From contig JBJLFR010000013.1 in NCBI GenBank assembly GCA_045565285.1, positions 1-43,686 on the forward strand: 43,686 bases of DNA, in the 5' to 3' direction. Positions 1 through 7,972 of this stretch are shown piece after piece. The notes under the pieces were generated by a model, which saw nothing but the letters and a program-made list of their open reading frames with translations, had not been told where the DNA came from and made no database searches. This DNA comes from CACIIZ01 sp045565285. Lineage in GTDB: Bacteria > Pseudomonadota > Alphaproteobacteria > Rhodobacterales > Rhodobacteraceae. Made by a program: the position numbers and the translations under genes. How positions within the stretch are numbered: the first letter of the stretch is position 1; every line of letters begins with the position of its first letter.

Positions 1-50
1 GTCATATTATAAAAAAACATTTTTAACAGTTTAAGTAATTTATGAAACAT
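1..50 (-). CDS. 5' end of the gene downstream of rseP, probably bamA (partial)
   Basis: On the minus strand, an AAGGA ribosome-binding site lies about nine bases before an ATG at 50-48. The frame then runs open to the window edge and gives MFHKLLKLLKMFFYNM. Basic residues followed by hydrophobic ones would suit the start of a signal peptide. In most proteobacteria bamA (outer-membrane beta-barrel assembly factor) follows rseP in this operon, and that is the only reason for the suggestion. Sixteen codons are too few to identify the product from sequence. Confidence 0.35.
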   Translation of the reverse strand, partial: MFHKLLKLLKMFFYNM

Positions 51-97
51 TATTTATTTTCCTTAATATTTATCATATTTCAGCATATAACACATAA

Positions 98-1414
98 TTA
101 CAATATAATACGCAATAAATCATTATAAGTTGCAAATATCATTAAACTTAATAGTAAAAAAACACCAATAAAAGTAAAAAATTGCATAAATAATGCAGAC
201 GGTTTTTTTGAGAATATTTTTTCATAAAGTAATAATAACAAATGACCCCCATCTAATATTGGCAAAGGGAATAAGTTTATTATAGCAATACCAGTGGATA
301 TAAGCCCTAGAAGGCTTATAAAAGAGATAAAACCATTTTTTGATACGTCAGAAATAGCATGTGCAATACCAATTGGTCCTGATACGTGTTTTGCACTAAT
401 TGAACCATTAATTATTTCTAATAATCCCCTTACTGATCCACTTATTACCCTAAATGTTGTTGAAAAGCCAAATTCAATTGCCTTAAAAAGATTAGGAGAA
501 ATTCTTTCTGGCTCTAAAGCAAAACCACCAATGATACCAATTCTCAATGTTTCTCCAAAACTTCCATCAGGATTTTCAATAGGTCTTTTTTCTGGTGATA
601 AATATCTTTTCAACATAGTACCATTTCTAAAAATATCTAAGGCTAAAGGGTCACCATTTGAATTATTGACAAATCTTTTTAAATCATTAAAAGCAAGGAT
701 ATTAATACCATTAACCTTCAAGATAAAATCACCTGGTAATAAGCCAGCTTTAGAAGCTGGGGATAACGGCTCTATACTTTTTATTAGCGGTTGAAATAAA
801 TTAGGAACTGTAAATTTCAAAGTTTCCTCTTGTCTTTTAATTAAAAAATCGACATCCCTTTTATCATTCATTTTATTATATTGAATAATTATATCTGAAA
901 AATTCTCTACTGATTTATTATTAATTTCTAAAACTAAATCCCCTTTCTTAAGTTTAATATCTTGGAAGGGGGTGTTATTAATTTTCCCAATTAGTGGTTC
1001 TTCATTAGCTATACCATTGATCATAATGATAGAAGAAAAAAGGAATAACGATAATAAAATATTAGCTGCTGGACCTGCAAAAACAGTTAAGGCTCTGGAC
1101 ATTATTGTCGCATTATTAAAATGCTTTGAGTTATTTATTGAATGCTCTTTTAATTGAGACAATGAACTAGGATCTAGATCACCTGCAAATTTAACAAAGC
1201 CACCAAAAGGAAGAATACAAAATTTCCATAAGACCCCAGAACTGTCTTTAAACCAAAATAACTTAGGCCCAAATCCTATACTGAATTCATTTATGCCTAT
1301 TCCACATTTTTTACCAATATAAAAATGACCAAATTCATGTATAAAAATAACTAATGAAAAGGCAAAAAAAACATAAAGTATATTTGAAAGAGATGCAGTT
1401 ATTAATTCAAACAA
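98..1414 (-). CDS. rseP: RseP-type site-2 intramembrane zinc metalloprotease
   Basis: 438 aa inner-membrane protease of the M50 family, which in other bacteria cleaves anti-sigma factors within the membrane (envelope stress response) and clears signal-peptide remnants. The first membrane helix carries the zinc motif HEFGH at residues 26-30. A second metal-binding motif, LFPLPILDGG, lies near residues 381-390 close to the C-terminus. Between them are two PDZ-like regions, the clearer one reading SPASKAGLLPGD. Several hydrophobic segments flank the metal sites, and length is normal for a two-PDZ RseP. It follows dxr with a gap of only 13 bases, so it is cotranscribed in the rpsB-to-bamA operon. 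The substrate here is unknown, since no anti-sigma factor gene is in the window. Confidence 0.93.
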   Translation of the reverse strand: MFELITASLSNILYVFFAFSLVIFIHEFGHFYIGKKCGIGINEFSIGFGPKLFWFKDSSGVLWKFCILPFGGFVKFAGDLDPSSLSQLKEHSINNSKHFNNATIMSRALTVFAGPAANILLSLFLFSSIIMINGIANEEPLIGKINNTPFQDIKLKKGDLVLEINNKSVENFSDIIIQYNKMNDKRDVDFLIKRQEETLKFTVPNLFQPLIKSIEPLSPASKAGLLPGDFILKVNGINILAFNDLKRFVNNSNGDPLALDIFRNGTMLKRYLSPEKRPIENPDGSFGETLRIGIIGGFALEPERISPNLFKAIEFGFSTTFRVISGSVRGLLEIINGSISAKHVSGPIGIAHAISDVSKNGFISFISLLGLISTGIAIINLFPLPILDGGHLLLLLYEKIFSKKPSALFMQFFTFIGVFLLLSLMIFATYNDLLRIIL

Positions 1415-1427
1415 TTTAATTATAATC

Positions 1428-2591
1428 CTAAATTTTAATTTGTTTAGATATCTGTCTTACTCTTTTATTTAGATCTATTATATCTTCAATAGTGTCTAAT
1501 AAAGTGGAATTATACTCATTCATTTCGGGCAAAAGTAATACTTTTTCAACTAAAATACTCATGTCTAAAAATTTAATGTCATTACAAATAAAACGATCTA
1601 AAGCAATTTCCTTTGCAGCATTAAAAACTATACCTAAACTTCCTTTCGTATTTAAAATCATTCTTGCCAGATTAATAGATGGGAATTTTTTTACATCAAC
1701 TACTTCAAAAGAGAGATTTTTTAATGAAGTCAAATCCAAATCATTAATAGGAACTTTTTTTCGCTCAGGATAATTTAAGGTATGAGCAATAGCATTTCTC
1801 ATGTCATTTGGGCCTAGTTGAGCTAATGTAGAATTATCAATAAATGTTACCATAGAATGTATAATTGATTCTGGATGTATTACAACCTCTAATTGGTCAG
1901 AATTTAACTCAAAAAAGTATTTAGCTTCAATAAGTTCTAAGGCTTTATTAAACATAGATGCACTATCAATTGAAATTCTTTTCCCCATAGCCCAAGTTGG
2001 ATGTTTTATAGCTTGAGCCACGGTAACTTTAGCCATTTCAGCAAGAGTAAAATTTCGAAATGGTCCTCCACTAGCAGTTAATGTTACTTTCTTTATATTT
2101 ATTGGATTCTCATGATTTATACATTGAAATATAGCATTATGTTCACTATCTACAGGTAAAATTTTTGATTTAAAAGTAATAGCCATATCTATCAATAATT
2201 TACCTGCACAAACTAAAGATTCTTTATTTGCAATTGCTACTATTTTACAATATTTTACAGATTCTAATGTAGGAGGTACTCCAGCAAAACCAACTATTGC
2301 AGAAATAATCCAATCTGCTCCCATTCTTGCTGTATCCAAAATTGCCTCTTCACCAGCAAGAACTTCTATATTATATGAAGATAATTTATGCTTTAATTGA
2401 AAAATATTATTTTTATTTGCAGTTACTACTCTCTTAACTTTAAATTCAATAGCATCTTTACACAACTGATCAATATTATCATTTCCAGTTAACGCTAATA
2501 TTTTAAAATTTTGAGTATTTTTTAAGAGTCTAATTAAACTAAGAGTACTTTGTCCAATTGAACCAGTTGACCCAAAAATTATAATTTTCAT
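1428..2591 (-). CDS. dxr: 1-deoxy-D-xylulose 5-phosphate reductoisomerase
   Basis: 387 aa. Converts DXP to 2-C-methyl-D-erythritol 4-phosphate with NADPH, the committed step of the MEP isoprenoid pathway in the cytoplasm. Visible motifs are the NADPH-binding GSTGSIGQS (residues 7-15), the metal/substrate motif VDSEH (147-151), TASGGPFR (172-179) and a later SIDSASMFNKALELIE segment that carries the second metal-binding glutamate. Length matches the family. It lies between cdsA and rseP in the same orientation with gaps of 20 and 13 bases. The MEP-pathway consumer uppS, usually found nearby in this operon, is not present here. Confidence 0.97.
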   Translation of the reverse strand: MKIIIFGSTGSIGQSTLSLIRLLKNTQNFKILALTGNDNIDQLCKDAIEFKVKRVVTANKNNIFQLKHKLSSYNIEVLAGEEAILDTARMGADWIISAIVGFAGVPPTLESVKYCKIVAIANKESLVCAGKLLIDMAITFKSKILPVDSEHNAIFQCINHENPINIKKVTLTASGGPFRNFTLAEMAKVTVAQAIKHPTWAMGKRISIDSASMFNKALELIEAKYFFELNSDQLEVVIHPESIIHSMVTFIDNSTLAQLGPNDMRNAIAHTLNYPERKKVPINDLDLTSLKNLSFEVVDVKKFPSINLARMILNTKGSLGIVFNAAKEIALDRFICNDIKFLDMSILVEKVLLLPEMNEYNSTLLDTIEDIIDLNKRVRQISKQIKI

Positions 2592-2611
2592 AGTAAAAAA
2601 CCCATAATCAA

Positions 2612-3382
2612 TTATAATCCATATCCCAAGTATACTATTAAACTATAGCCAATAATACCACCAATTATGGAATCCATTCTATCAAAAACGCCGCCATGAC
2701 CAGGAATAAAATTACTACTATCTTTTATAACTAATCTCCTTTTGGCAAAACTTACAAGCAAATCCCCAAATTGAGCACATAAGCATATAAATATAACGGC
2801 CATAATTTCTATAATTACATATTCTGTAAAACCTTTAAAAAATAAAATCCAAACTAAAATACAGGCAATTATAGAGCCTAGAGCTCCTTCAAATGTCTTC
2901 TTAGGAGAAGTTTTTGGAAATATTTTATATTTACCAATAGACTTTCCTACTAAATATCCACCTAGATCTGAAGCAATTATCAAAGATAAAAGAAATAAAG
3001 GTTGTTTTAAGTTAATGGTATTAGGAATATTACAAATTATTATAATAAAAAGATATAGTGAAAATAAAATATACAAATGAGAAAAAATTCTTAAATATTT
3101 TTGCTTTGAAATAACTATATTTAATAAAAAAATTATTAAGCAGATAATTAAAAAAAAAAGTTTATTTTCCAGAAAAAAGGGGGCCAACAAACCCAGAAAA
3201 GGAGAAGAAAAGTAATTTATCTTCTCATTTGAATTTAAAGTAGCTTGATTTATTTCTAAGAATAATAAAAAAACTGTAAAACTGCAAAAAAGTAAAATTG
3301 AAAACTTACCAAAATTAAATGCCAAAAAGATTAATAATATAAGAACAACAGATGATATTAGTCTTATAAAAAAATTTGACAA
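2612..3382 (-). CDS. cdsA: Phosphatidate cytidylyltransferase (CDP-diacylglycerol synthase)
   Basis: 256 aa polytopic membrane enzyme that makes CDP-diacylglycerol from phosphatidic acid and CTP, the branch point of phospholipid synthesis. The family signature is complete near the C-terminus (residues 211-238): SFAKRRLVIKD followed by PGHGGVFDRMDS. The N-terminal half is a series of hydrophobic helices. The frame opens with a TTG codon only four bases after the frr stop. No ATG lies between the upstream in-frame stop and this point, so a TTG start with translational coupling to frr is the best reading. In most proteobacteria uppS sits between frr and cdsA, but here nothing does. Confidence 0.92.
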   Translation of the reverse strand: MSNFFIRLISSVVLILLIFLAFNFGKFSILLFCSFTVFLLFLEINQATLNSNEKINYFSSPFLGLLAPFFLENKLFFLIICLIIFLLNIVISKQKYLRIFSHLYILFSLYLFIIIICNIPNTINLKQPLFLLSLIIASDLGGYLVGKSIGKYKIFPKTSPKKTFEGALGSIIACILVWILFFKGFTEYVIIEIMAVIFICLCAQFGDLLVSFAKRRLVIKDSSNFIPGHGGVFDRMDSIIGGIIGYSLIVYLGYGL

Positions 3383-3386
3383 AATA

Positions 3387-3944
3387 TCATACTTTCAAAA
3401 TATCGGCCTGTTTGATCCTAAGCAACTCATCAATTTGTTTGATAAAATCATTAGTTAAATTTTGAACCTCCTCAGACCAAAATTTTTCATCATTCTCAGA
3501 CATACCAATAGACTTTAATTTTTTTATTTTATCCATTCCATCTTTTCTTACATTTCTTACTGATATTCTAGCTTGCTCTGCAAATTGAGCCGCTAATTTT
3601 GATATTTCTTTCCTTCTCTCTTCGTTGAGTTCAGGCAATGGAAGTCTTAATAAGCTTCCTTCAGTTACAGGATTAATTCCTAATCCAGAATTTTGAATTG
3701 ATTTTTCAATTGCACTAATATTATCTTTATCCCAAACATTAATTGTTATTAATCTAGGCTCAGGAACGTTAATTGTAGCACACTGACTGATGGGCATTTT
3801 TGAACCATATACCTCTACATTTATATTATCCAAAATAGATGAAGATGCTCTCCCAGTTCTTAAAGATTGAAAATCATTTTTGACAGATTCTAATGCACCA
3901 CGCATACGCTTTCTTATATTTTCTATATCGAATTCTTCAATCAT
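3387..3944 (-). CDS. frr: Ribosome recycling factor
   Basis: 185 aa. Together with EF-G it splits post-termination ribosomes. The sequence is typical of the family from end to end, with the central motifs SLRTGRASSSILDNINVEVYG and INPVTEGSLLRLPLPELNEER and the C-terminal helix of the three-helix bundle. The open frame reaches back to a GTG at 3956, but the ATG at 3944 is preferred. It has GGAG six bases upstream and gives the normal length (MIEEFDIENIRKRM...). It lies 14 bases after the pyrH stop and runs into cdsA. Confidence 0.95.
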   Translation of the reverse strand: MIEEFDIENIRKRMRGALESVKNDFQSLRTGRASSSILDNINVEVYGSKMPISQCATINVPEPRLITINVWDKDNISAIEKSIQNSGLGINPVTEGSLLRLPLPELNEERRKEISKLAAQFAEQARISVRNVRKDGMDKIKKLKSIGMSENDEKFWSEEVQNLTNDFIKQIDELLRIKQADILKV

Positions 3945-3958
3945 TCTTAACTCCACTT

Positions 3959-4684
3959 TTAAATAGAGGGTGTAACTATTGTAAACCTACCATTTCCTTG
4001 AATAACTTCTTTCATATTACCGAAATTTTTTAATGAAAAAACAACTATCGGAATTTTGTTATCTCTTGCTAGTGCAACAGCAGATGCATCCATTACCTTT
4101 AAGTTTTGCTGTAGGATTTGATCATATGTAACCTCAGCATACTTAACTGCATCTGAATTTGTTTTAGGATCTTTGTTGTATATACCATCAACATTTGTAC
4201 CTTTAAATATTGCCTCACAATTCATCTCTGTAGCTCTTAGGGTAGCTGCAGTGTCAGTAGTAAAATATGGATTACCCGTTCCAGCTGCAAATATACATAC
4301 TCTTTTTTTTTCAAGGTGCCTTACAGCTCTTCTTCTAATGTATGGTTCACAAATTTGATCTACAGATATAGCGGACATTACTCTAGTATAAATACCATAG
4401 TTTTCAAGTGCAGATTGCATAGCAAGAGCATTCATTACTGTTGCCAACATTCCCATATAATCAGCAGTTGTTCTCTCCATTCCTTTAGCACTTCCTTGCA
4501 ATCCTCTAAATATATTACCACCACCAATAACCAAGCAAATCTCTACACCTAATTCATGAACACCAATTATGTCTTTAGCAACTAAATCCACAGTGGGTGG
4601 ATCCAACCCAAATTGAGATTCTCCCATCAAAGTTTCACCTGATATTTTTATTAAAACTCTAGAATATTTAGTTTTATAATTTAT
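3959..4684 (-). CDS. pyrH: UMP kinase (possible ATA start codon)
   Basis: Cytoplasmic hexameric kinase of the amino-acid-kinase family that phosphorylates UMP to UDP in pyrimidine nucleotide synthesis. Reading from ATA at 4684-4682 gives 241 aa, the normal length. The phosphate-binding motif KISGE is then at residues 13-17 and GGGNIFRG at about 54-61. The frame has a TAA at 4690-4688 just upstream, and no ATG, GTG or TTG occurs before a TTG at 4630 and an ATG at 4627. Both of those would delete the essential Lys and SGE residues. A strong GGAGG (4698-4694) sits nine bases before the ATA, which supports initiation there. A substitution or sequence error changing an original ATG is equally possible. 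It sits between tsf and frr. Confidence 0.88.
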   Translation of the reverse strand: MNYKTKYSRVLIKISGETLMGESQFGLDPPTVDLVAKDIIGVHELGVEICLVIGGGNIFRGLQGSAKGMERTTADYMGMLATVMNALAMQSALENYGIYTRVMSAISVDQICEPYIRRRAVRHLEKKRVCIFAAGTGNPYFTTDTAATLRATEMNCEAIFKGTNVDGIYNKDPKTNSDAVKYAEVTYDQILQQNLKVMDASAVALARDNKIPIVVFSLKNFGNMKEVIQGNGRFTIVTPSI

Positions 4685-4715
4685 AACTTAATTCCTCCAA
4701 AGAAAATTAAATACT

Positions 4716-5591
4716 TTAACCTGAAATAGATTTCATAACCTCTTCTGCAAAATCTTCAGTATTTTTTTCAATACCTTCACCAACCTCAAATCTTACATAA
4801 TTTAAAATACTATTATTATTATTTTTCAAAATTTCATTGATAGTAAAATCAGGATCAATTACAAAATTTTGATTTAAAAGTGTTACCTCACTAACAAATT
4901 TTTTTAATTTACCTTTAACCATATTGTCTATAATATTTTTGGGTTTACCAGTTTCTCTCGCTTGCTCAAAATATAAATTTTCTTCTTTTTTCAATAACTC
5001 TTCAGAAAGATGTTCTTCAGACAAAGCCAAAGGATTTGAAGCTGCAATATGCATAGCAATCTGCTTAGCAAGAGTTTCATTATCTTCAGATAATGAAACA
5101 ACTACTCCTATTTTTCCTAGGTTTTCAGAAACGGAATTATGAATGTAAAAGCCAACATATTTTCCAGAAATTATATACATACGTCGCAATGAAATTTTTT
5201 CACCAATAGATGTAACTTTTTCTATTAAAATCTCGTCAACAGTTCTACCATTAATGCTAGAATTTAAAATCTCATTTAAAGTTTTTTTCCCTAATGAGTT
5301 ATTTAAAATATTATTAATCATATCTTGAAATTCTTCATTTCTTGCAACAAAATCAGTTTCACAATTGGCCTCTAATAATGTAGTTGTATTATTGCCAACT
5401 TTTATACCAATTAAACCTTCAGCAGCTATTCTTCCTGATTTTTTTTGTGCTTTTGCTAAACCCTTTTGTCTTAACCAATCAGTAGCACTATCAAAATCAC
5501 CATTTGTCTCTATTAGTGCTTTTTTAGCGTCCATCATGCCTACGCCAGTTATATCTCTCAAATCTTTGACCATCTTGGCGGTTATTGTCAT
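4716..5591 (-). CDS. tsf: Translation elongation factor Ts
   Basis: 291 aa guanine-nucleotide exchange factor for EF-Tu. The N-terminal UBA-like domain shows VKDLRDITGVGMMDAKKAL, followed by the conserved TDFVAR at the start of the EF-Tu-contacting core and the dimerisation/coiled-coil region toward the C-terminus. Length is normal. An AAGGAG site precedes the ATG. It is separated from rpsB by 171 bases that hold no gene and only AT-rich sequence with one four-base-pair hairpin. It is cotranscribed with rpsB, as in most bacteria. Confidence 0.96.
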   Translation of the reverse strand: MTITAKMVKDLRDITGVGMMDAKKALIETNGDFDSATDWLRQKGLAKAQKKSGRIAAEGLIGIKVGNNTTTLLEANCETDFVARNEEFQDMINNILNNSLGKKTLNEILNSSINGRTVDEILIEKVTSIGEKISLRRMYIISGKYVGFYIHNSVSENLGKIGVVVSLSEDNETLAKQIAMHIAASNPLALSEEHLSEELLKKEENLYFEQARETGKPKNIIDNMVKGKLKKFVSEVTLLNQNFVIDPDFTINEILKNNNNSILNYVRFEVGEGIEKNTEDFAEEVMKSISG

Positions 5592-5762
5592 ATTTGAAAC
5601 TCCTTAATAACTCTTAATTGTATTAAAATATACTATTTAAAAAAAATAAGAGGAATAATCCTATCATACATTACAACTTAATTATTTCTTAATATGATTT
5701 GTGTTAATTAAGATATAAAAATTAATCCTTATTTCCTTTATTTTTTTTTCATTTTCTTAATT

Positions 5763-6833
5763 TTAGTCTTTGCTTTTTGTAACTGAGGGTTTAAAATCTT
5801 TAGAAGATTTAATATTTTTTTCTATATTTTCAGCACTTTTAGAATTAGATTTTATTGTTTCTACGACAGAAGCAGAATCTTTAGATGAAGAAACCTTTTT
5901 CAAGTCAGAAACTTTTTCAGATTCTGACTGAGTTACATCATTTGCCGAAATACTGTCAGTATCCTTTTGTTTGTCATCAATACTGTTATTTTCTAAATCA
6001 TCTTTTTCTAAAGTTGTTGAACTAATTTCATTAATATTATCTTTGTTTTTTTCTTTGTTATTAGAAGATTCAATATTATTATTTGACGATAATTGTTCTT
6101 TTGGTGGATCTATTGATTCACCAATATCAACTCCTGCAGTTGTTAATTGATTGGTCATACCTTCAATCGCCGCTTTAGCCATAAGATCACAATATAAGCT
6201 AATAGATCGAGCTGCATCATCATTTCCTGGAATAGGAAAGTCAATTAAAGAAGGATCAGAATTTGTATCAATTACAGCAATTACTGGTATTCCTAATTTT
6301 TTTGCTTCTTGAATTGCTAATGCTTCTTTATTTGTATCAATTACAAATAGTAAATCGGGAGTACCCCCCATTTCTCTGATACCACCTAATGAAGCATTAA
6401 GCTTTAATTGTTCTCTTTCAAGGTTAAGTCTCTCCTTTTTTGTAAGACCCGTAGCACCATCAGATAATTGCTCATCTAATTTTTTAAGTCTAGAAATAGA
6501 GTTAGACACAGTTTTCCAATTAGTTAATGTTCCCCCTAGCCATCTATGATTCATATAGTATTGTGCGCTTCTTTCAGCAGCTTCGGATATCGGTTTTTGT
6601 GCTTGTCTTTTTGTGCCAACAAAAAGTATTGAACCACCTTTAGAAACAGTATCTTGAACATAATTTAAAGCAAGATCTAATAATTGAAAAGTCTGTGTTA
6701 AATCAATTATATGAATACCATTTCTGGATCCGTATATATATTCTTGCATCAATGGATTCCAACGGTGAGTTTGATGTCCAAAATGAACACCAGATTCTAA
6801 TAAATCTTTTAAAGTGTATTCAGGCAAAGCCAT
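5763..6833 (-). CDS. rpsB: Small ribosomal subunit protein S2 with a long charged tail
   Basis: 356 aa, about 100 residues longer than the usual 240-260. Residues 1 to about 245 are a standard S2: YTLKDLLESGVHFGHQTHRW near the N-terminus, GTKRQAQ, the MNHRWLGGTLTNW block and the IDTNSDP and GNDDAARSI motifs. From about residue 248 onward the protein is a low-complexity tail rich in Ser, Lys, Asp, Glu and Asn with no hydrophobic core, predicted disordered. Some alphaproteobacterial S2 proteins carry C-terminal extensions, and this one is long. AAGGA precedes the ATG. It is first in the operon and is preceded by a structured leader that may allow S2 autoregulation. Confidence 0.95.
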   Translation of the reverse strand: MALPEYTLKDLLESGVHFGHQTHRWNPLMQEYIYGSRNGIHIIDLTQTFQLLDLALNYVQDTVSKGGSILFVGTKRQAQKPISEAAERSAQYYMNHRWLGGTLTNWKTVSNSISRLKKLDEQLSDGATGLTKKERLNLEREQLKLNASLGGIREMGGTPDLLFVIDTNKEALAIQEAKKLGIPVIAVIDTNSDPSLIDFPIPGNDDAARSISLYCDLMAKAAIEGMTNQLTTAGVDIGESIDPPKEQLSSNNNIESSNNKEKNKDNINEISSTTLEKDDLENNSIDDKQKDTDSISANDVTQSESEKVSDLKKVSSSKDSASVVETIKSNSKSAENIEKNIKSSKDFKPSVTKSKD

Positions 6834-6839
6834 AATAAT

Positions 6840-6925
6840 TTCCTTTCCGGTTTAAAACCTTGATAAGACGTAATTTAGCAACCGGTTAGATTAAAATAAT
6901 CTTCGTCTCATCTGTGAATTTTTTT
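6840..6925 (-). promoter_or_regulatory. Structured rpsB leader RNA with predicted pseudoknot (possible S2 autoregulatory element)
   Basis: Read on the minus strand, a nine-pair stem joins GAUGAGACG (6912-6904) to CGUCUUAUC (6870-6862), with one G-U pair. Its loop holds a perfect hairpin, AGAUUA-UUU-UAAUCU (6901-6887), and the sequence AACCGGUU (6887-6880). CCGGUU (6885-6880) can pair with AACCGG (6852-6847), which lies outside the stem and next to the AAGGA ribosome-binding site, so the fold has pseudoknot topology. Autogenous control of rpsB-tsf by S2 through the 5' UTR is established in E. coli. That this leader does the same is inference. Confidence 0.6.
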
Positions 6926-6930
6926 GTCGA

Positions 6931-6957
6931 CTTATACTAATTTTAAATAAATTTCAA
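6931..6957 (-). promoter_or_regulatory. Candidate sigma-70-like promoter of the rpsB operon
   Basis: On the minus strand, TTGAAA (6957-6952) is followed after 15 bases by TATAAG (6936-6931). The spacing is short of the ideal 17. A start near 6925 would place the rpsB leader stem almost at the 5' end of the transcript, which supports the assignment. No other convincing pair is seen in the 210-base divergent gap 6834-7043. Confidence 0.4.
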
Positions 6958-7043
6958 GCATGTTTTTATAAATAAAAAACTAATAATAATAAAAAAAAAT
7001 GCTATAGTAAGATATATAAATTAACATAATAACATTTCTAAAT

Positions 7044-7706
7044 ATGAAAATCAAAAAAAATCAAAACTTACTGCAACGACTTCGTTCAAATTTTTTAACT
7101 GGTTTAGTTTTTATAACTCCTATCGTACTAACTATTTACTTATTATGGGGTGCTATTAATTTTATAGACGACAAAGTAGTACCCTGGCTACCTTATAAAT
7201 ATAATCCTTCAACTTATCTTGGAAAAGATATTCCTGGTCTAGGAGTTTTGACCTTTTTGATATTTACTACAATAATAGGAACGGTAACAAAGGGTTTCTT
7301 TGGTAGACAACTTATAAAATTCTGGGAAAGTTTAGTTGATAGAACACCAGTTTTTAGATCAATATATAATGCTGTCAAACAAATTGCAGAAACAGTATTC
7401 ACAAAATCAGACCAAACTTTTAAAAGTGCCTGCTTAGTAGAATACCCTAGAAAAGGGATATGGGTCATAGCTTTTGTTTCTACGATTACTAAAGGAGAAG
7501 TCAGGGAAAAAATTAATAAAAATGAAATTTTAACAGTATTTGTACCAACTACACCAAATCCAACCTCTGGATTTTTATTATTTGTTCCAAAGACAGATGT
7601 TATTATGTTAAAAATGTCAGTTGAAAATGCAGCAAAATTAGTCATTTCAGCTGGTTTGGTAGTGCCTGATTATCATGAAAAAATTAATTTAGATAATAAA
7701 GATTAA
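7044..7706 (+). CDS. DUF502 family membrane protein
   Basis: 220 aa. It matches the DUF502 family of conserved inner-membrane proteins of unknown function. Two hydrophobic segments are visible, at about residues 17-42 (preceded by a basic N-terminus) and 65-88. Family-typical stretches follow: LVDRTPVFRSIYNAVKQI, KSACLVEYPRKGIWVIAFV and the FVPTTPNPTSGFLLFVP motif. In many alphaproteobacteria the gene lies close to mfd or recG, and here mfd is the next gene, in the opposite orientation. It is divergent from rpsB. The ATG at 7044 is the first in frame and no strong ribosome-binding site is visible. Confidence 0.85.
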   Translation: MKIKKNQNLLQRLRSNFLTGLVFITPIVLTIYLLWGAINFIDDKVVPWLPYKYNPSTYLGKDIPGLGVLTFLIFTTIIGTVTKGFFGRQLIKFWESLVDRTPVFRSIYNAVKQIAETVFTKSDQTFKSACLVEYPRKGIWVIAFVSTITKGEVREKINKNEILTVFVPTTPNPTSGFLLFVPKTDVIMLKMSVENAAKLVISAGLVVPDYHEKINLDNKD

Positions 7707-7902
7707 TACGAATCATTAAAAGAAATTATAATTAGTATATTTTTTCCTTGAAAAAAATTTCTTAAAAAAAGTTTTCTAAATATGGTATGTAATTAATTTA
7801 TACTTATACATCTTGTAGTTTAAGGATTAAATTATAATATTGATGCTTAATATTAATTATTTTCTTTACGCCATAGATTAAGTTAGATAATAATATTATA
7901 CT

Positions 7903-7972
7903 GCTCGATAGGTTTCTTGCCTGTATGAAACCTGCCTCAATAACTAACGCCCTCTTATGAGGGCGTTTTTTT
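7903..7972 (+). ncRNA. Candidate small RNA ending in an intrinsic terminator
   Basis: In the 248-base gap after the DUF502 gene, two strong plus-strand hairpins stand out from AT-rich surroundings. The first is GGTTTC (7911-7916) pairing with GAAACC (7927-7932) around a ten-base loop; the second is the terminator at 7946-7972. TATTAT or TATACT at 7894-7902 could be a -10 element, but no good -35 is seen. I recognise no known RNA family. It could equally be the 3' UTR of the DUF502 transcript. Confidence 0.3.
7946..7972 (+). terminator. Rho-independent terminator
   Basis: A perfect nine-pair stem, AACGCCCTC (7946-7954) with GAGGGCGTT (7959-7967), around a TTAT loop. A run of T at 7966-7972 follows on the plus strand. 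There is no U-tract in the minus direction, so it ends plus-strand transcription (DUF502 gene or a small RNA). The stop codon of mfd on the other strand, 7957-7955, lies in the loop, so the terminator overlaps the end of mfd. Confidence 0.82.

Noticed and set aside
294..794. Long antisense frames, for example 166 aa opposite rseP
   Set aside because: They lie entirely over well-identified genes, have no family resemblance and no ribosome-binding signal; shadow frames are expected in AT-rich genes.
5592..5762. AGGA-TTAT-TCCT hairpin followed by Ts in the rpsB-tsf gap as an attenuator
   Set aside because: A four-pair stem is too weak, and AT-rich gaps give many such matches.
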